Shown here: positions 15,509-19,376 of the stretch, one piece after another
Layout: the number at the start of each line of letters is the position of its first letter
How positions within the stretch are numbered: position 1 is the stretch's first letter
Origin: JBBDWJ01 sp040902925
GTDB taxonomy: Bacteria > Acidobacteriota > Terriglobia > Bryobacterales > UBA6623
Assembly: GCA_040902925.1 (NCBI GenBank)
Contig: JBBDWJ010000228.1
Span: forward strand, 1 to 19,376
Length of the DNA stretch: 19,376 bases
Direction: 5' to 3'
Translations under genes and position numbers: made by a program
Notes under the pieces: model-generated
What the model was told of the DNA's origin: nothing
The model's input: only the letters and a program-made list of their open reading frames with translations
Databases searched by the model: none

Positions 15509-15572
15509 GGGGACAGTCACCCGCCAATCGATGTGTGGTTTTACCTGCAACAGCATTCGGGTGACTGTCCCC
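15509..15572. repeat. REP-like inverted repeat downstream of fcl
   Basis: Perfect 15-bp arms (15509-15523, GGGGACAGTCACCCG, and 15558-15572, its complement) flank a 34-base loop. A smaller hairpin, TCCACC (15483-15488) and GGTGGA (15502-15507), lies just before it. The unit resembles repeated extragenic palindromes of the GGGGACAGTCACC type found between genes in many soil bacteria. It may stop or stabilise the gmd-fcl transcript, though no T-run follows. Confidence 0.7.
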
Positions 15573-15651
15573 TCCCGCACACCCGCCCGCACCGTCCCCG
15601 CCCGCCCGCACCTCCCGCCGCGCGCGCCGCGCAGATTCCACGCGCTTTTTC

Positions 15652-15665
15652 AGCCCAATTGGGCT
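15652..15665. promoter_or_regulatory. Perfect 14-bp palindrome upstream of methyltransferase gene
   Basis: AGCCCAATTGGGCT is perfectly self-complementary and abuts a -10-like TAGAAT (15665-15670), which is 11 bases before the ATG at 15682. A site placed there could be an operator covering the promoter. The short distance would make the transcript nearly leaderless. I see no convincing -35 box. Confidence 0.45.
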
Positions 15666-15681
15666 AGAATCGCTAGATAGT

Positions 15682-16536
15682 ATGAGTACTTCCCCCTCCG
15701 TCCCCTTCGAGAAGGTGCCGATCGAGAAAGTGCAGGGATACTGGGACGCGCGTCCTTGCAACATCCGGCACTCCCAAAAACCCGTCGGCAGCGAGGAATA
15801 TTTCCACGAGGTCGAATTTCGCAAATACCGCGTGGAGCCGCACATCCCGGAATTCGCCGATTTCGCGAGCTGGCGCGGCAAGAAGGTCCTCGAGATCGGC
15901 TGCGGCATCGGCACGGATACGATCAACTTCGCGCGCTACGGCGCCGAGGTGACCGCCGTTGACCTGTCGGCCAAGTCGATCGAGGTCGCCTCGCAGCGCG
16001 CCCAGGTGTTCGGCCTGGAAGACCGTGTGCGTTTTTTCCAAGCCAACGCCGAGCAGCTTGCGGAGACGCTTCCCGAGGAGACTTACGACCTGGTGTATTC
16101 CTTCGGCGTGATCCACCATACGCCGCATCCCGACCGCGTGCTGGAGCAGATTCGCAAATACGTCAAGCCGGGCGGAACGCTGAAGGTGATGGTCTATCAC
16201 CGTTGGTCCTGGAAGGTGTTGTGGGTGGTGCTGACCTACGGATACGGCCAGTTCTGGAAATTGTCGTCGCTCGTGGCGGCGCATTCGGAAGCACAGACCG
16301 GCTGCCCGGTCACCTATACGTATTCGCGGCGTGGTGGACGGCAATGGCTTGAACGGCACGGCTTTACCGTGACGGATGTGCGAGCCGACCACATTTTCCC
16401 GTATGTGATTTCGGAATATGTCGAGTATCGCTACCGTAAAGTCTGGTATTTCCGGTGGTTGCCGCAGCGCGTATTTCGATGGCTCGAACGACGCTTGGGC
16501 TGGCATCTTTGTCTGACCGCGCAGGCCCCGGCCTAA
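15682..16536 (+). CDS. Class I SAM-dependent methyltransferase
   Basis: This 284-residue protein has a Rossmann-type methyltransferase fold. Motif I is VLEIGCGIGTD (69-79), with an acidic residue at the end of beta-2 (TAVDLS, Asp94) contacting the SAM ribose. Motif II/III-like YDLVYSFGVIHHTPHP and VKPGGTLKVMVYH follow. The N-terminal ~60 residues (VQGYWDARPCNIRHS) resemble those of UbiE-like sugar or lipid methyltransferases. The C-terminal half is rich in aromatic and basic residues (WSWKVLWVVLTYGYGQFWK), which may associate with membrane or glycolipid. Located among polysaccharide genes, it may methylate a glycan or lipid-linked sugar, but the substrate is not determined. It has its own -10-like element, and the next gene starts 28 bases after its stop, so those two may be co-transcribed. 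Confidence 0.85.
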   Translation: MSTSPSVPFEKVPIEKVQGYWDARPCNIRHSQKPVGSEEYFHEVEFRKYRVEPHIPEFADFASWRGKKVLEIGCGIGTDTINFARYGAEVTAVDLSAKSIEVASQRAQVFGLEDRVRFFQANAEQLAETLPEETYDLVYSFGVIHHTPHPDRVLEQIRKYVKPGGTLKVMVYHRWSWKVLWVVLTYGYGQFWKLSSLVAAHSEAQTGCPVTYTYSRRGGRQWLERHGFTVTDVRADHIFPYVISEYVEYRYRKVWYFRWLPQRVFRWLERRLGWHLCLTAQAPA

Positions 16537-16564
16537 GCCTCGCGGGTGCGAACGAACAACAGGG

Positions 16565-19276
16565 GTGGAGACAGCGTCCAGCAACAACGATTCCCGGCCC
16601 TACCTCTCGGTAGTCGTCACGGCGCGCAACGACGACCATGGGGGTAACCTTCTGCGCCGCATGCAGACCTTTGTCAACGCGCTGCTGGCGCAGGCAAAGC
16701 GGCATGAAGTGCCGATCGAGCTGCTGGTAGTGGACTGGAACCCGCCGCCCGGAAAACCGCCGCTCATTGACGCCCTGCAATGGCCGGCCGACCGTGGTCC
16801 GGTCGAGATCCGCTTCATCGACGTTCCTTCGGAGCTGCACGCGGCGTACCGCCACGCCGAGGCGCTGCCCCTGTACCAAATGATCGCCAAGAACGTCGGC
16901 ATCCGCCGGGCGCGCGGGCAATTCATCCTGGTGACGAACATCGATGTGGTGTTTTCGCACGCGCTTTTCCAGTTCTTCGCGCAGCGGCGTCTGCGGCCCG
17001 GCCGCATGTACCGCGTCGACCGCTACGACGCCATGGAAGAGGTGCCGGTCGACGGCTCGATCGATGAGCAGTTGCGTTATTGCGAGCAGAACCTGATTCG
17101 CATCAATACCCGCCAGGGTACGTTCCCGGTGACTCCGGCCGGCCAGCGTCTGCTCGAGCCGGACGACATTGTCCCTCCGGAGAGCGGTATTTCTTTTGGA
17201 GCGGGATGGTATCCGCTGGAGGGGGCGGCCAGCGAGCGGTTTCGCTGGGTGCTCAACGAAGCCGAGATGCATTTCGGGCCGCTGAGGACCTCCCGAAATC
17301 TTATCCTCGAACTGGAACCGGGCCCGGGCGTTGGATTCCTGCCGTTTGGCCTGCGAATTACCGGCGGCAATGGCAGCGTGCTCAGCGATGCGGTCGTGAT
17401 GCGCCGGCAAAGCATTTCCGTCAAGCTGCCACCATCGGGAGAGCCCTCATCGATCCGCCTGCAACTGCTTGGTGGAGGGCAGCAAACCGCCGATGATCCG
17501 CGCATTCTCAATTTTCGGGTGTTCTCCGCCGAGTGGGACCCGCCCTTGGGGGCTTCCGAGTCCCGGCCGTCCGGCAAGCGGGTCGCGGGTACAGCCGGAC
17601 TGCGCAAGCCGCTCGGCCAGAACGCGCCGCCCCGCCCGCGAATGGGCCTCATGAGCATTCCACGCGGAGTCTGGGGCGTGTTCTCGAAGCTGCGATCCGC
17701 GGCGGGCCCCGTCGAGATCGGGGTGCCGCTGCCCCTGTTTCTGGTCGAGCGCTGGCGTCTTCGCGTGCAGGGCAAGAGCCTTTCCGTTACGCTTGACCCG
17801 GCTTGGTTCCGGCCATGGCGGCGCGCCGCGCAGCCCTCAAAGCCCGGGGATATTGTCTCCAGAGGCCTCAATTTGCTCTGGGGCCGGGGCTGGTATCCCC
17901 AGGAAGACTTCAAGGGAGAGAGGTTTCGCTGGGCTCGCAACGGCGCGGAAGTGATCCTGCACACGCCCCAAAGCGAGCCGGCCAACCTGCGAATGTTGGT
18001 CGAGCCGGGGCCGGCGTTGGGCTACGCGCCGTTCCATCTGCGGGTGCGTGACGGCTCTGGGCAGACATGCACCACAGCCACGGTGAACCGCCGGCAATGG
18101 ATCGAGCTGCCGCTGCCATGGCTCCCCAATACAACCCAGGTGATCTCGTTTCAGTCCAGCGGCGACTCCGCGCCCCGCACGCTTTCGAATGATTCGAGGA
18201 GCCTGTGCTTCCGGGTCCTGGCTTGCGCTTGGTCGACCTCCCGAGGCTCGGCGGCTCCGCTCACCGATCAGCCGGAGATCGCTTTGCACCAGGACCCCTG
18301 GACGCCCATCTCCACTTCACCCGGGATTTTGCTGGGCGCCGGTTGGCGGATGGAATTTCCCCCCGGAACCGGGATTCCAAGCTGGCGCGGCGATCCCGAC
18401 GCCGAGATCATCCTGCAGCGCAACGGGCACAACAATGTGCTGGTTTTGGATGTCGAATCGTCCGGCGAGGAAGGCGGTCAAATTCTTGTCCGGGAAGGCC
18501 CAGGACCCGGGACAAGCTATCCGCTTCAGCCGCCCCAGAAACTTCGCCTCGCGTCTACCTTGTCGGATGGTCAGACGGGGGTGCTCCGGCTCACTGCGAT
18601 CGATCCGCCCAGCCGTTCTTGCGCGAAAGCGAACTTGCGTCAGCTACGACTCGTGGGCGTGGCCTGGGAGGAGGCGCGTCCCAACGGCGGCAACGGGAGC
18701 GAACGGCAGACCGCCGCGGGAGTTGCCACTGGGGAACCGGCCCTGGGCGTCGGCCCTGACCAAAAGCGCGAGGCCGCATTGTCCGAGGGCGCGTTGGAAG
18801 CCGCGATTCCTGTTCGCCCCTCGCCCGACGCCGCCGGGCCTGTGTTTTTACATACCAACGCCTGTGGGGATTTCACCCTGCTGGCGCGTGAGCATTGGTT
18901 TGACTTGCGCGGCTATCCCGAATTCGACATGTTCTCGATGAATATCGATTCGGTCTTCTGCTACAGCGCGCATCACGGTGGAGCCCCGGAGGAATTTCTT
19001 CCCGACCCGATGCGCGTCTATCACATCGAGCATGCCACCGGCTCGGGATTCACCCCCGAAGGGCAGGCGCGGCTTTTCGAACGTATCGCGGCCAAGGGTA
19101 TCCCCTGGATCGACTACCATCAGGTTCTCGATTGGGCGGTGGAAATGAGACGCCTGGAGGCGCCGCTCATCTTCAATCGCGACAACTGGGGGTTCGAAGG
19201 GATCGAGCTCATCGAGCGTGGCGTCCCCGCCCGGGCGGGAGAGATTTTCTCGAAGCATTCCTCACGCGCCGTCTAG
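16565..19276 (+). CDS. Large GT-A glycosyltransferase interrupted by three tandem beta-rich domains
   Basis: This 903-residue protein opens with a GT-A nucleotide-sugar domain: LSVVVTARNDD (14-24), LLVVDWNP, NVGIRRARGQFILVTNID with NIDVVF (125-130) as the likely DxD-type metal site, then MYRVDRYD and a conserved-looking RYCEQNLIRINTRQGTFP. The rest of that domain appears only at about 757-880: FLHTNACGDFTLLAREHW, LRGYPEF, SMNIDSVFCY, PDPMRVYHIEH and a long final helix region. Between them lie three similar beta-rich units, about 211-324, 438-556 and 589-702, each beginning G-x-GW and ending in a hydrophobic F/L-R-x-x-x-x-W strand. Linkers at 325-437 and 703-756 are Pro/Gly-rich. The start is GTG at 16565, with only weak ribosome-binding support. 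It is probably a surface-polysaccharide transferase; sugar and acceptor are unknown. Confidence 0.82.
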   Translation: METASSNNDSRPYLSVVVTARNDDHGGNLLRRMQTFVNALLAQAKRHEVPIELLVVDWNPPPGKPPLIDALQWPADRGPVEIRFIDVPSELHAAYRHAEALPLYQMIAKNVGIRRARGQFILVTNIDVVFSHALFQFFAQRRLRPGRMYRVDRYDAMEEVPVDGSIDEQLRYCEQNLIRINTRQGTFPVTPAGQRLLEPDDIVPPESGISFGAGWYPLEGAASERFRWVLNEAEMHFGPLRTSRNLILELEPGPGVGFLPFGLRITGGNGSVLSDAVVMRRQSISVKLPPSGEPSSIRLQLLGGGQQTADDPRILNFRVFSAEWDPPLGASESRPSGKRVAGTAGLRKPLGQNAPPRPRMGLMSIPRGVWGVFSKLRSAAGPVEIGVPLPLFLVERWRLRVQGKSLSVTLDPAWFRPWRRAAQPSKPGDIVSRGLNLLWGRGWYPQEDFKGERFRWARNGAEVILHTPQSEPANLRMLVEPGPALGYAPFHLRVRDGSGQTCTTATVNRRQWIELPLPWLPNTTQVISFQSSGDSAPRTLSNDSRSLCFRVLACAWSTSRGSAAPLTDQPEIALHQDPWTPISTSPGILLGAGWRMEFPPGTGIPSWRGDPDAEIILQRNGHNNVLVLDVESSGEEGGQILVREGPGPGTSYPLQPPQKLRLASTLSDGQTGVLRLTAIDPPSRSCAKANLRQLRLVGVAWEEARPNGGNGSERQTAAGVATGEPALGVGPDQKREAALSEGALEAAIPVRPSPDAAGPVFLHTNACGDFTLLAREHWFDLRGYPEFDMFSMNIDSVFCYSAHHGGAPEEFLPDPMRVYHIEHATGSGFTPEGQARLFERIAAKGIPWIDYHQVLDWAVEMRRLEAPLIFNRDNWGFEGIELIERGVPARAGEIFSKHSSRAV
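17195..18670 (+). repeat. Three degenerate copies of a GW-x-x-E beta-rich domain within the GT
   Basis: At the protein level, copies start at about residues 211, 438 and 589. Copies 1 and 2 share GAGWYPLE/GRGWYPQE, ERFRW, NEAEM/NGAEV, a VEPGPALGY-like turn, an RRQ strand and SRxLxFRV-like ends. Copy 3 is more divergent (GAGWRMEF, EIILQRNG, LRLVGVAW). Nucleotide positions are approximate and include the linkers. Confidence 0.65.
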
Positions 19277-19376
19277 ATGGGCCGTCCACCGGGGTACTGT
19301 CCTGATCTTGCGTTGGTTTCGGTTGAGGGCGTGGCGCTGGGCCAATCCAATCGCCGCAGGCGATCCGAGCCCCATC
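19277..19376. other. Right-edge non-coding stretch with degenerate REP-like half-site
   Basis: GGGTACTGTCC (19292-19302) is one base short of GGGTGACTGTCC, the right arm of the inverted repeat at 15558-15572. A minus-strand frame is open from the edge to about 19265 (ending in TGA), but it is too short to assign and may be a random frame. Confidence 0.3.

Noticed and set aside
19265..19376. Partial minus-strand gene entering from the right edge
   Set aside because: The open frame is only about 35 codons with no recognisable motif and no visible start.

Overview
The window is about 19.4 kb of GC-rich bacterial chromosome. The gene mix suggests an Acidobacteriota-type soil bacterium of the Solibacter/Bryobacter kind: an ASPIC/UnbV–FG-GAP secreted protein, an ethylene-receptor-like hybrid kinase, a glycosyltransferase with tandem beta-domains, and REP-like GGGGACAGTCACCC repeats. 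This taxonomic call is inference from gene content and style, not from a marker gene. No rRNA, tRNA, CRISPR array or complete mobile element was seen.

Region 1 (1-5163) is signalling. Two co-directional minus-strand histidine kinases end in closely related HisKA_3/HATPase modules. The first (2628-4406) is a membrane-anchored two-PAS kinase. The second (136-2468) has an ethylene-receptor-like copper-binding membrane domain, a HisKA-type kinase, a receiver and a HisKA_3-type kinase, but its reading frame is broken by an apparent one-base deletion near 2334. Divergent from them is a stand-alone receiver-like protein (4690-5163) in which the phosphoacceptor Asp and the conserved Lys are both replaced by Glu. 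A 7-bp-arm palindrome lies between the two directions.

Region 2 (5250-9063) looks like stress or envelope homeostasis. On the minus strand are a secreted two-BON-domain protein, a membrane diadenylate cyclase fused in one chain to a CdaR/YbbR-like extracytoplasmic domain, and a DksA/TraR-type zinc-finger regulator. An AI-2E/PerM-family membrane protein is divergent from them.

Region 3 (9122-19276), all on the plus strand, is mostly surface polysaccharide synthesis. It starts with a secreted FG-GAP/ASPIC protein, then two paralogous GT2 glycosyltransferases, a GDP-mannose 4,6-dehydratase overlapping a GDP-L-fucose synthase (the GDP-L-fucose pathway), a SAM methyltransferase, and a 903-residue protein in which one GT-A glycosyltransferase domain is interrupted by about 550 residues carrying three degenerate copies of a beta-rich domain. 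The second GT2 enzyme ends in a domain resembling the same module. Together the genes could make GDP-L-fucose and transfer or methylate sugars of a fucose-containing glycan. Several genes have their own -10-like elements, and gmd is preceded by five tandem octamers and a leader hairpin.

The most notable items are the split glycosyltransferase with its triple beta insert, the single-chain DAC–YbbR fusion with an altered RHR motif, the octamer array in front of gmd, and the frameshifted ethylene-receptor-like kinase with its degenerate receiver neighbour.
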